Positions 43,405-51,572 of a stretch of DNA of 64,000 nt are shown here, piece after piece. This DNA is from Comamonadaceae bacterium (lineage in GTDB: Bacteria; Pseudomonadota; Gammaproteobacteria; Burkholderiales; Burkholderiaceae_C). Below the pieces are notes generated by a model that worked only from the letters and a program-made list of their open reading frames with translations, was not told the DNA's origin and did no database searches. Position 1 is the stretch's first letter; each line of letters opens with the position of its first letter. Both the position numbers and the translations under genes were made by a program. The stretch covers positions 1 through 64,000 of the forward strand of contig QYPX01000081.1 of the NCBI GenBank assembly GCA_007280205.1, given 5' to 3'.

Positions 43405-44448
43405 TCAACCCGGGAAGTTCTCGGGGATCTTGGCTTTGGAGCGCGCCTCGGCCGGACTGATGATGTTGCGCTTGACCAGATCGGTCAGGTTCTGATCGAG
43501 TGTCTGCATGCCCACGCTGTTGCCGGTCTGGATGCTTGAATACATTTGTGCCACCTTGGCCTCGCGGATCAGGTTGCGGATAGCGCTGGTGCCCAGCATG
43601 ATTTCGTGCGCCGCCACGCGGCTCTGGCCGTCCTTGGTCTTGCACAGGGTCTGCGAAATCACGGCCTGCAGCGTCTCGGACAACATGGCGCGGATCATTT
43701 CCTTTTCTTCGCCCGGAAACACGTCAATGATCCGGTCAATCGTCTTGGCGGCGCTCGAAGTGTGCAGCGTCCCAAACACCAGGTGCCCGGTTTCTGCCGC
43801 AGTCATGGCGAGGCGGATCGTCTCGAGATCGCGCATTTCGCCCACCAGAATGGCGTCCGGGTCTTCGCGCAGCGCCGAGCGCAGGGCGGCCGAGAAGCTG
43901 AGCGTGTGGGGTCCGACTTCGCGCTGGTTGACCAGGCACTTCTTTGACTCATGGACAAACTCGATCGGGTCTTCAACCGTCAGAATGTGGCCAAACTCGG
44001 TCTCGTTGAGGTAGTTCACCATGGCGGCCAGCGTGGTCGATTTGCCCGAACCCGTGGGGCCGGTGACCAGCACCATGCCACGCGGCTTCAAGGCCAGCTC
44101 AGAAAAAATCTTGGGTGCGTTCAATTGCTCCAGCGTCAGGATCTTGCTGGGGATGGTACGGAACACGGCGCCGGCACCGCGTTGCTGGTTGTAAGCGTTG
44201 ACCCGAAAGCGCGCGAGCCCTTCGATCTCGAACGAAAAGTCGATTTCCAGGAACTCTTCATAGTTCTTGCGCTGGGTATCGTTCATGATGTCGTACACCA
44301 TGGCGTGCACCTGCTTGTGGTCCAGTGCCTCGACGTTGATGCGCCGCACATCGCCGTGGACACGGATCATCGGCGGCAGCCCGGCCGAGAGGTGCAGGTC
44401 GGACGCTTTGTTCTTGACGCTGAAGGCCAGTAGTTGGGTGATGTCCAC
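43405..44448 (-). CDS. pilT: Type IV pilus twitching motility ATPase PilT
   Basis: A 347-residue retraction motor, the usual PilT length. Walker A is VTGPTGSGKSTTLAAMVNYL, the aspartate box ILTVEDPIEFVHESK, Walker B region ILVGEMRDLETIRLAM, and the His box HLVFGTLHTSSAAKTIDRI. It powers depolymerisation of type IV pili for twitching, DNA uptake and surface sensing. It is divergent from yggS with only 36 bases between start codons, so the two promoters must overlap or lie within the coding ends. Confidence 0.95.
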   Translation of the reverse strand: MDITQLLAFSVKNKASDLHLSAGLPPMIRVHGDVRRINVEALDHKQVHAMVYDIMNDTQRKNYEEFLEIDFSFEIEGLARFRVNAYNQQRGAGAVFRTIPSKILTLEQLNAPKIFSELALKPRGMVLVTGPTGSGKSTTLAAMVNYLNETEFGHILTVEDPIEFVHESKKCLVNQREVGPHTLSFSAALRSALREDPDAILVGEMRDLETIRLAMTAAETGHLVFGTLHTSSAAKTIDRIIDVFPGEEKEMIRAMLSETLQAVISQTLCKTKDGQSRVAAHEIMLGTSAIRNLIREAKVAQMYSSIQTGNSVGMQTLDQNLTDLVKRNIISPAEARSKAKIPENFPG

Positions 44449-44484
44449 GGAGTTCTCTTGTGCTTTGTTACGCTTGGGCCAATT

Positions 44485-45177
44485 ATGACCATGATTGAGA
44501 AAAATTTACAAACCGTTCAGAGCCGCCTGGCTGCCGCCTGTCGCGAGGCCGGGCGAGCCGGCAGCGAAGTGGCCTTGCTGGCAGTTTCCAAGACCTTTGG
44601 CGCTGACGCGGTGACGCAAGCCCATGCTGCCGGCCAGAGTGCCTTTGGCGAGAACTACATCCAGGAAGCAGTGCAGAAAATCACCGCGCTGCGCCACCTG
44701 GGCCTGCAGTGGCACTGCATTGGCCCGATCCAGAGCAACAAGACCCGATTGGTGGCCGAGTACTTTGACTGGGTGCAAACCGTGGATCGCCTGAAAATTG
44801 CGCAGCGCCTGAGCGAGCAACGCCCCGGTCACTTGCCACCTTTGCAGGTTTGCATTCAGGTCAACGCCGATGGCGGCGCCACCAAGTCTGGCGTGCTGCC
44901 GCAGGAGGCGCTGGCGCTGGCTCAGCAAGTGGCAGCGCTGCCGAAGCTGCGCCTGCGCGGCATCATGAGCATCCCGGAGCCGGAACCGGACTTTGCCGCT
45001 GCCTGCGCCGTCTTTGCCAGCATCAAGGCGGTCTTCGACAGCCTGAACGCCGCAGGGTTGGCGCTCGATACCCTGTCGATGGGCATGAGCGCGGATCTGG
45101 AAGCGGCCATCCACTGCGGCAGCACCATGGTGCGGGTTGGGACGGCTATTTTTGGGGGGCGGGTGAAGATCCCGTAG
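44485..45177 (+). CDS. yggS: YggS-family pyridoxal phosphate homeostasis protein
   Basis: A 230-residue PLP-binding TIM-barrel protein (PLPBP family) that carries PLP and influences vitamin B6 and amino acid homeostasis but has no known enzymatic activity. The PLP lysine is in LLAVSKTFGADAV. Other signatures are FGENYIQEAVQKI, WHCIGPIQSNKTRLVAEYF and LSMGMSADLEAAIHCGSTMV. Start is the ATG at 44485 (another ATG lies six bases on); the ORF-track start at 44434 is in pilT. Its 3' end overlaps the convergent ATPase gene by 32 bases. The yggS-pilT neighbourhood is common in proteobacteria. Confidence 0.93.
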   Translation: MTMIEKNLQTVQSRLAAACREAGRAGSEVALLAVSKTFGADAVTQAHAAGQSAFGENYIQEAVQKITALRHLGLQWHCIGPIQSNKTRLVAEYFDWVQTVDRLKIAQRLSEQRPGHLPPLQVCIQVNADGGATKSGVLPQEALALAQQVAALPKLRLRGIMSIPEPEPDFAAACAVFASIKAVFDSLNAAGLALDTLSMGMSADLEAAIHCGSTMVRVGTAIFGGRVKIP

Positions 45178-46330
45178 AGCACGGCAGCATCGACCAAAGT
45201 GGTACAGCCTCTATCCCGTCGGCAAGTCTGAAGCGGTGCAGACCCGGGTAAACAACATACAGTGTGTCGAGCTTCAGGTCATTCATGGCAATGCGCATGC
45301 TGGCGGTCACACGCGGTACGTCGGCGCGCTTGAATTCGACACCTACGCGCTGGTTACCCTTGAACATCAGAAGATCGAGTTCGGCCCCCTGGTGCGTTGC
45401 CCAGAACCAGGCCTGATCGGGCTGGGCGATACGCAGCACTTGCTCCAGCGCAAAGCCCTCCCAGCTGGCGCCGCTGTGTGGATGGGCGAACAGTTCCGTC
45501 GCGGTCTTGATGCCCATCAGCGCATGCAGCAGTCCGGTATCCCGAAAATAGATCTTGGGTGCCTTGACCTGACGCTTGCCCAGATTTTCATGCCAGGGCT
45601 GCAACTGACGGATCATCAGTGTCTGCGTCAAGGTATCGAGGTAGCGGCGAATGGTGGGTTCGGAGACGCCCATCGATTGCGCAGATGGCGCGGCCGACCA
45701 GACTTGTCCGTGGTAGTGCGCAAGCATGGTCCAGAAGCGCAGCATCGCGGGTGCGGCGATGTTGATGCCAAACTGGGGCATGTCCACACGCACATGGTCC
45801 GCCACGGCATGGGCGCGCCAGACCATGCTGTCCTCATCCGAGGCTGCCAGATAGGATCGGGGAAAGCCGCCGCGCAACCACAGGCGTGTGCTTGCGTCTT
45901 CGTTGTAGCTGCCTTCATGGGAGATGACCTCTTCCAGGTCGAAGCCGCCTACTTCAACGGTCTCGACGCGACCCAGCAAGGACTCACCGGCCTGGCGCAG
46001 CAAGGCGGGTGAGGCGCTGCCAAGCAGCAGGTACTGGCCTGGTGCATCGGAGCGGTCCATCAACACCCGCAACAAGGGGAACAATTGAGGCTGAAGTTGC
46101 ACTTCATCAATGACGACCAGTCCCTTGAGTGACTCCAGCGTTTGCGCGGGCTGCTCGAAGCGCTGCGCATGCGGTGGGTATTCCAGATCGAAGTAGTTGG
46201 GCGACTGGCGGCTCAGAAACCTCTGGGCCATCGTGCTTTTTCCAGACTGCCGGGGACCGCTGAGCACGACGCCACGAGAGCGGCCAAGGGCTTTGTGGAT
46301 GGCGAGTTCAAGGGCGGTACGGTCCAGCAT
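45146..46330 (-). CDS. P-loop ATPase with C-terminal DUF4143
   Basis: A 394-residue protein of the widespread AAA_14/DUF4143 family. Walker A is VLSGPRQSGKSTMAQRF, Walker B is KGLVVIDEVQLQP, and a sensor-like LLLGSASPALLRQAGES follows. The C-terminal half contains a nuclease-like domain with ALMGIKTATELFAHPHSGAS and a late ELDLLMFKGNQRVGVEFKRA, which has the D-x(n)-E-x-K look of a PD-(D/E)XK active site. Function is unknown; members are often horizontally acquired and suspected of toxin-antitoxin or defence roles. The start is the ATG at 46330; it converges on yggS with an overlap. Confidence 0.85.
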   Translation of the reverse strand: MLDRTALELAIHKALGRSRGVVLSGPRQSGKSTMAQRFLSRQSPNYFDLEYPPHAQRFEQPAQTLESLKGLVVIDEVQLQPQLFPLLRVLMDRSDAPGQYLLLGSASPALLRQAGESLLGRVETVEVGGFDLEEVISHEGSYNEDASTRLWLRGGFPRSYLAASDEDSMVWRAHAVADHVRVDMPQFGINIAAPAMLRFWTMLAHYHGQVWSAAPSAQSMGVSEPTIRRYLDTLTQTLMIRQLQPWHENLGKRQVKAPKIYFRDTGLLHALMGIKTATELFAHPHSGASWEGFALEQVLRIAQPDQAWFWATHQGAELDLLMFKGNQRVGVEFKRADVPRVTASMRIAMNDLKLDTLYVVYPGLHRFRLADGIEAVPLWSMLPCSTGSSPAPQK

Positions 46331-46414
46331 GACCGAATGGTAGCACCAAACCATGAAAATCCAACATGCCATGTTCGAATTTCATGGTCGTTTGCCCGGC
46401 GTACCTCAGCTATA

Positions 46415-47359
46415 GTGACTCCCGTGCCCACCCAAAAACCCAAATCCGTCAGCCTGATCGGCGTCCCCACCGACGTTGGCGCCGGCACGCTGGGTGCCCG
46501 TATGGGGCCCGAAGCCTTGCGGGTGGCGGGTATTGCGCAGGCAATTGCGCGCTTGGGCCTGGATGTCAGGGATTGCGGCAACCTGGTGGGTCCGGCCAAT
46601 CCCTGGCAGGAAGCGGTCAATGGCTTTCGGCACCTGAGCGAGGTGGTGCAGTGGAGTCAGTTGTTGCACGACGCCACTTACGCCGAACTGCAGCAAGGGC
46701 GACTGCCCATCATGCTTGGCGGCGACCACAGTCTGGCCATCGGTTCCATCAGTGCGGTGGCACGCCATTGCCGCGACGTGGGCAAAAAGCTGCGTGTGTT
46801 GTGGTTTGACGCGCATGCTGACTTCAATACCGCCACACTCACGCCCAGCGGCAACCTCCATGGCATGCCGGTGGCCTGTTTGCTGGGCATCGGTCCGCAG
46901 CAACTGATTGAAATCGGCGGTCAGGTGCCAGCGCTGCGCCCGAAAGAGCTTCGCCAGATTGGCATCCGCAGTGTGGATGCCGGCGAAAAGCGTCTGGTGC
47001 ACGACATCGGCATCGAGGTCTTCGACATGCGTTACATCGACGAGATGGGCATGCGCAATGCGATGGAGCTGGCCTTGGCACTGGTGGACGCCAACACCCA
47101 TTTGCACGTGAGTCTGGATGTGGATTTTCTGGACCCCGATATTGCACCCGGCGTCGGTACCACGGTGCGCGGCGGCCCGACCTACCGCGAGGCGCAGCTG
47201 TGCATGGAGATGATTGCCGACACCGGTCATCTGGCGTCACTTGACGTGGTCGAACTGAACCCTGCGCTGGACCTGCGCAACCGCACTGCCGAGTTGGCGG
47301 TGGACCTGATCGAGAGCCTGTTTGGCAAGAGTACGTTGATGCGTCACGCTGGGGGCTAG
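46415..47359 (+). CDS. rocF: Arginase
   Basis: A 314-residue Mn2+-dependent ureohydrolase converting arginine to ornithine and urea. Metal-binding motifs are present: LGGDHSLAIGSISAV, VLWFDAHADFNT and HVSLDVDFLDPDIAPGVGT. The arginase-specific SGNLHGMPVACLLG separates it from agmatinase. The ORF track begins at 46142 inside the divergent ATPase gene. No ATG lies close to the conserved N-terminus (VSLIGVPTDVGAGTLG), so GTG at 46415 or 46424 is the likely start. Only three bases separate it from the EamA gene, and putA follows, so arginine and proline catabolism are grouped here. Confidence 0.9.
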   Translation: MTPVPTQKPKSVSLIGVPTDVGAGTLGARMGPEALRVAGIAQAIARLGLDVRDCGNLVGPANPWQEAVNGFRHLSEVVQWSQLLHDATYAELQQGRLPIMLGGDHSLAIGSISAVARHCRDVGKKLRVLWFDAHADFNTATLTPSGNLHGMPVACLLGIGPQQLIEIGGQVPALRPKELRQIGIRSVDAGEKRLVHDIGIEVFDMRYIDEMGMRNAMELALALVDANTHLHVSLDVDFLDPDIAPGVGTTVRGGPTYREAQLCMEMIADTGHLASLDVVELNPALDLRNRTAELAVDLIESLFGKSTLMRHAGG

Positions 47360-47362
47360 GGC

Positions 47363-48277
47363 TTGGCAACACGCCCTGAAACTTTGGCTGGGGCAGACTC
47401 GCATCGGCAGGGGCTGCTGGCACTGCTGCTGGTGACGCTGGTCTGGGGTACCACCTTCCCGGCCATGAAGCAGATCAGCGCGGATCTGGGCGCGCTGGAG
47501 ATCATTCTGCTGCGCTACCTGATTTCGAGCGTGGTTCTGCTGCCCTTGCTGCGCGGCCTGAGCTGGTCCGAACTGCGTTGGGGTGCGGCCATTGGCAGCG
47601 TTCTTTTCTGCGCCTTCTTCCTGCAGGTGGCCGGACTGGCGCTGACCAGCAGCAACCGCAATGCCTTTGTCACCGGCCTGAATGTGCTGTTTGTGCCGAT
47701 GCTGGCCTATTTTTTGGGTCAGCGCATGCGTTGGCCGGTGCTGCTGGGCGCGGCGCTGGCGGTGCTTGGGCTGGGCGGCATGTTTTATGAACAGACGCCC
47801 TGGTCCAACGGCGATACCCTGACCCTGGTCAGCGCCTTGGTTTACGCGGTTTACGTGCTGCTCTTTGAGTTCAGCGCCAAAGCCGCAACCAGACCGCGTC
47901 CGGAGCGACTGGCAGTGATGCAATCGCTCACCATGCTGGCACTTTCCGCGTTCGGATTCGTGTTGCTGGAACCGGCATCGCTGGGCAGTTTGTGGTCCCG
48001 CGCGCAGCTCCACAGCGCTTCCCTGATTTATCTGGGGCTGTTCGCCAGTGCCCTGATGGTCTGGCTGCAGGCCTGGGGACAGCACCGGGTGCGCGCCGTC
48101 GAAGCGGCTATCGTCTACGGCCTGGAGCCGGTGTTTGCTGCGATCGCCGCCGTCTGGTGGATTGGCGAAGTGCTGCAGGGTCGCGCGCTGCTCGGCGGTG
48201 CGCTGATTGTGCTGGGCGTGCTGATCTCGCAAATCGATCCGCGGTGGCGCCCCGGTGCAAAGTCGGCCAAAGAATAA
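47363..48277 (+). CDS. EamA/DMT-family transporter
   Basis: A 304-residue membrane protein with ten predicted transmembrane stretches in two EamA repeats. Typical segments are LLLVTLVWGTTFPAMKQIS at the N-terminus and VEAAIVYGLEPVFAAIAAVW in the second repeat. Members export amino acids, metabolites or drugs. It begins with a TTG three bases after the arginase stop, with a gggggctagg site just upstream, so it depends on translation of arginase. Between arginase and putA it may export or import an amino acid such as ornithine or arginine, which is a guess from position. Confidence 0.87.
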   Translation: MATRPETLAGADSHRQGLLALLLVTLVWGTTFPAMKQISADLGALEIILLRYLISSVVLLPLLRGLSWSELRWGAAIGSVLFCAFFLQVAGLALTSSNRNAFVTGLNVLFVPMLAYFLGQRMRWPVLLGAALAVLGLGGMFYEQTPWSNGDTLTLVSALVYAVYVLLFEFSAKAATRPRPERLAVMQSLTMLALSAFGFVLLEPASLGSLWSRAQLHSASLIYLGLFASALMVWLQAWGQHRVRAVEAAIVYGLEPVFAAIAAVWWIGEVLQGRALLGGALIVLGVLISQIDPRWRPGAKSAKE

Positions 48278-48364
48278 AACACCAGACAATGGCGAAATTT
48301 GGTGAAACATTCGCCAATCAAAGCCTGATGATTGCCAGTATTGTGAAATGTTTGGGAGATTGCC

Positions 48365-51300
48365 GTGCACTTGCCTGTTCCTTATCGCGTTGAGGCCGAC
48401 ATCGTTTCGGCTCAGCTGTTGCGCCTGGCGGGCGCGCTGGATTGGGCCGCGGTGGCCCGTGCTGCCACACCCTGGGTGCAGGCAGTGCGCAGCAACCCGC
48501 CGCCGTTCTGGGCGCTCGAGAGCCTGCTGCAGGAGTACCCGATTTCCAGCGCCGAAGGGCTGGCCCTGATGCGTCTGGCCGAAGCGCTGCTGCGCGTGCC
48601 CGACGCCGAGACCGCGATTGCGTTGACCGCCGATCAGCTGGGGCGTGCCGACTTTGACGGCGCTGGTGACAAGACGCTGGCACGACTGTCGAGTACCGCC
48701 ATTGCCATGAGCAAGAAATTTCTGCCCGACAGCGAAGCGCCGAGCGGCATGTTTGCCAAGCTCGGTGCACGTTCGGTGGTGGCTGCCACCCTGCGGGCCG
48801 TGCAGTTGCTGGGCCGCCAGTTTGTGCTCGGGCAGACCATCAACGAGGCGATGGCTGAAGCCGCATCGGCCAGGCGCAAGATGAAGAACTTGCGCTACAG
48901 CTATGACATGCTGGGCGAAGGCGCGCGCACCGATGTCGATGCGCTGGCGTATTTGGCCAGCTACCAGCACGCCATTAAGGCGATCGCCGCCAACAGTGAT
49001 AAGGCCGGTGCCTGCGAACCCAACGACGGCATTTCGATCAAGCTTAGCGCCTTGCATCCGCGCTTTGAGGAGGCGCAGAAAGAGCGTGTGCTGGCCGAAC
49101 TGGTGCCACGTGTCTGGAGTCTGTGCGAGCAGGCGGCACGCGCCAACATCAACCTGACGATGGACTCCGAAGAGGTGGACCGGCTGGAACTTTCGCTGGA
49201 TGTATTCGAGGCGCTCGTCAGTCAGGTGGCGCAGCATTTCCCGCAGTGGGGCGGCTTTGGCCTGGCGCTGCAGACCTACCAGACACGTTCGCTGGAACTG
49301 GTCGAGCACGTGATCGCAGTGGCGCGGCGCTACCAGGTGCGCCTGATGTGTCGGCTGGTCAAGGGCGCTTACTGGGACGCCGAGATCAAACGTGCGCAGG
49401 AACTGGGCCTGCCCGCCTATCCGGTGTTCACCCACAAGCAGCATACCGATGTGTCTTACCTGGCCTGCGCCCGCACCCTGCTTGATGCGCCGGATGCGGT
49501 CTACCCGCAATTTGCCACGCACAACGCCGGCACCATTGCTGCCATCCTGCAGATGGCGAGCATGGCCCCCACGCTTGCCGCTTCGCCTGCTGCGCTGCCC
49601 CCCGAGGGGGCCTTCGCGCCTTGGGGCGGCCCGGCGGCGCTCAAACGTGGCCCCCAATTCGAGTTGCAGCGCCTGCATGGCATGGCTGAAGGCGTTTACC
49701 GCGAGGTGCTGAAGAACCCCTTGGTCGCCTGCCGCATTTATGCTCCGGTCGGTGCGCACAAGGACCTGCTGGCCTACCTGGTGCGCCGCCTGCTGGAAAA
49801 CGGCGCCAATTCGTCCTTTGTGCACCAGCTGGCAGATGAGAGAGTCGCTCTGCCCGACCTGCTGATCTCGCCGCTGCGCCTGGAGCCACAGGCGTCGCTG
49901 CCGCTGCCGCCTGAACTGTTCGGTGCTGCGCGCAAGAACAGCGCTGGCCTGGATTTGACGGTCGAGGCCATGCGGGAACCACTGTTCAGCGCGTACCGGG
50001 AAGTGACGGTTCCGCTGGTGCCGCTGTTCGATCTCCGCCTGCTCGGTGCTGCGATGGAAAAAAGCGGTGCGAGTTTCAGGAAGTGGAGCAAGACCGATCC
50101 TGCCCTGCGCTGTGCGGCTCTGCGTCGTGCAGCGGACGCGCTGGAACAACAACTGCCGAAATTTTGCGCGTTGCTGGTGAAGGAAGCTTTCAAGACCTGG
50201 GGCGATGCGGTCAGCGAAGTGCGCGAAGCTGTGGATTTCCTGCGTTACTACGCCGTTGAGGCTGATCGCATCATGGCGCCGATCGCCATGCCCGGTCCCA
50301 CCGGAGAATCCAACGAACTGCGCCTCATCGCGCGCGGACCCTGGGTTTGCATCAGCCCGTGGAACTTTCCACTGGCCATTTTCATGGGCCAGGTGGCAGC
50401 AGCATTGGCCACCGGCAACACGGTGCTGGCCAAACCGGCCGAGCAGACGCCGGGTGTGGCGCTGGAAGCGGTCAAGCTGCTGCACGCCGCGGGTGTACCT
50501 GAGGCTGCGCTGCAACTGTTGCACGGCCCCGGCGAAACCGTGGGCGCTGCGCTGGTGGCGGCGCCGGGTGTGGCGGGCGTCGTGTTTACCGGTTCCACTT
50601 CGGTTGCCAAAATCATTCATCGGGCGCTGGCCGCCAAGGACGGACCCATCGTTCCCCTGATTGCGGAGACCGGTGGCATCAACGCCATGCTGGTGGACAG
50701 CACGGCGCTGCCCGAGCAGGTCAGCGACGCCGTCATGCAGTCGGCCTTTCGCAGCGCCGGCCAGCGCTGCTCGGCGCTGCGCCTGCTGTGCGTGCACGCC
50801 GAGATTGCCGACCATGTGATCGAAATGATTCAGGGGGCGGCGAAGGAACTGGTGATCGGTGACCCGGCTGATCTGGCGACGGACTTGGGGCCGGTCATAG
50901 ACAAGGAGGCTTTTGACAATATTCAGAAGCACCTTCAAAGATTGCGCGCCACAGCCAGGTGTTGTCATGCCGTCCCCGGATCAGGTCCGGGGTTACAACA
51001 TCCGGCATCCATGCAATTGAGCAAACCCTGGATCCCGGCTCAAGGCCGGGATGACAAATATCGGGACCGGGATGACCAATATCGGGACCGGGATGACCAA
51101 TATCGGGGCCGGGATGGCATGTATTTCGTCTCGCCGCAAGCTTTCGAACTCAACTCCATCGCCGAGTTGCAGCAGGAAATCTTCGGGCCGGTGCTGCACA
51201 TCGTGCGCTGGAGTGGCGACCCGCTGGCCTTGATCGACCAGATCAACGCCTTGGGCTTCGGTCTGACACTGGGCATCCAGACCCGCATCGACAGCCGGGC

Positions 51301-51517
51301 ACAAGCGATGGCGCGACGCGCCCACATCGGCAATGTTTACATCAACCGCAACCAGATTGGCGCGGTCGTTGGCGTTCAGCCCTTTGGTGGCGAGGGCCTC
51401 TCGGGCACCGGCCCGAAAGCCGGTGGCCCGCATTACCTGTACCGCTTTTGCGCGGAGCAGACCATCACCGTCAACACCACCGCAGCAGGTGGCAATGCCG
51501 CCCTGCTGGCGGGCTGA
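48365..51517 (+). CDS. putA: Bifunctional proline dehydrogenase / delta-1-pyrroline-5-carboxylate dehydrogenase PutA
   Basis: A 1,050-residue two-domain enzyme oxidising proline to glutamate, with FAD in the first half and NAD in the second. Proline dehydrogenase motifs are RYSYDMLGEGA, ISIKLSALHPRF, RLVKGAYWDAEIKRAQEL and ELQRLHGMAEGVYREV. The second half has ISPWNFPLAIFMGQVAAAL, the glutamate in IAETGGINAML and the cysteine in SAGQRCSALRLL. There is no N-terminal ribbon-helix-helix, so it is not a self-repressor. Start is GTG with a gggaga site. Two stretches are foreign to the family: residues about 401-429 (alanine/proline-rich) and about 867-918, which is a translated palindromic repeat with YRDRDDQ heptads. 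Both keep the frame and fall at variable loops, so activity may be retained. Confidence 0.95.
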   Translation: MHLPVPYRVEADIVSAQLLRLAGALDWAAVARAATPWVQAVRSNPPPFWALESLLQEYPISSAEGLALMRLAEALLRVPDAETAIALTADQLGRADFDGAGDKTLARLSSTAIAMSKKFLPDSEAPSGMFAKLGARSVVAATLRAVQLLGRQFVLGQTINEAMAEAASARRKMKNLRYSYDMLGEGARTDVDALAYLASYQHAIKAIAANSDKAGACEPNDGISIKLSALHPRFEEAQKERVLAELVPRVWSLCEQAARANINLTMDSEEVDRLELSLDVFEALVSQVAQHFPQWGGFGLALQTYQTRSLELVEHVIAVARRYQVRLMCRLVKGAYWDAEIKRAQELGLPAYPVFTHKQHTDVSYLACARTLLDAPDAVYPQFATHNAGTIAAILQMASMAPTLAASPAALPPEGAFAPWGGPAALKRGPQFELQRLHGMAEGVYREVLKNPLVACRIYAPVGAHKDLLAYLVRRLLENGANSSFVHQLADERVALPDLLISPLRLEPQASLPLPPELFGAARKNSAGLDLTVEAMREPLFSAYREVTVPLVPLFDLRLLGAAMEKSGASFRKWSKTDPALRCAALRRAADALEQQLPKFCALLVKEAFKTWGDAVSEVREAVDFLRYYAVEADRIMAPIAMPGPTGESNELRLIARGPWVCISPWNFPLAIFMGQVAAALATGNTVLAKPAEQTPGVALEAVKLLHAAGVPEAALQLLHGPGETVGAALVAAPGVAGVVFTGSTSVAKIIHRALAAKDGPIVPLIAETGGINAMLVDSTALPEQVSDAVMQSAFRSAGQRCSALRLLCVHAEIADHVIEMIQGAAKELVIGDPADLATDLGPVIDKEAFDNIQKHLQRLRATARCCHAVPGSGPGLQHPASMQLSKPWIPAQGRDDKYRDRDDQYRDRDDQYRGRDGMYFVSPQAFELNSIAELQQEIFGPVLHIVRWSGDPLALIDQINALGFGLTLGIQTRIDSRAQAMARRAHIGNVYINRNQIGAVVGVQPFGGEGLSGTGPKAGGPHYLYRFCAEQTITVNTTAAGGNAALLAG
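49568..49648. repeat. In-frame GC-rich palindromic insertion in the proline dehydrogenase half of putA
   Basis: About 80 bases coding for an Ala/Pro/Gly-rich segment (ALPPEGAFAPWGGPAALKRG) lie between conserved TIAAILQMA and FELQRLHGM, which are normally separated by only a few residues. At its centre is the near-perfect palindrome gccccccgagggggc, followed by ttggggcggcccggcgg. From general knowledge, GC-rich elements of this type are common between genes in Comamonadaceae; I see no second copy in this window. Confidence 0.6.
50964..51120. repeat. Composite palindromic repeat inserted in frame in putA
   Basis: The order is gtcatgc, a ccccggatcaggtccgggg hairpin, a 30-base spacer, ctggatcccgg-ctcaag-gccgggatgac, then three 21-bp tandem units of the form atatcgggaccgggatgacca. 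The layout matches the intergenic copy at 40.53 kb, including an identical run of about 24 bases, and the 21-bp tail matches the one at 14.83 kb in period. Because 21 is a multiple of three, tail changes keep the reading frame. It adds about 50 residues between HLQRLRATAR and YFVSPQAFEL. Confidence 0.9.
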
Positions 51518-51518
51518 A

Positions 51519-51551
51519 CAAAAAAGAGCGCCCTGTCATCCGACAGGGCGC
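51519..51551 (-). terminator. Intrinsic terminator, hairpin gcgccctgtc-atcc-gacagggcgc
   Basis: A perfect 10-bp stem with a 4-base loop (51528-51551) is flanked on the low-coordinate side by a run of A (aacaaaaaaga). Read on the minus strand this is a strong hairpin followed by TCTTTTTTG, the terminator of the small membrane protein gene at 51573-51947. It may also stop putA transcripts from the other side, though less efficiently because the plus strand lacks a T-run. Confidence 0.85.
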
Positions 51552-51572
51552 TGTGCGTTGGGGCTTGAGTGA

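Noticed and set aside
47237-50968. A 1,243-codon minus-strand ORF opposite the EamA transporter and putA
   Set aside because: It is antisense to two clearly real genes, is rich in His/Gln/Arg low-complexity sequence and shows no domain. Long antisense ORFs are expected in high-GC genes.
50930-51130. Possible frameshift or pseudogene in putA
   Set aside because: The frame stays open through both insertions, and both catalytic domains keep their key residues. It is an insertion, not a break.
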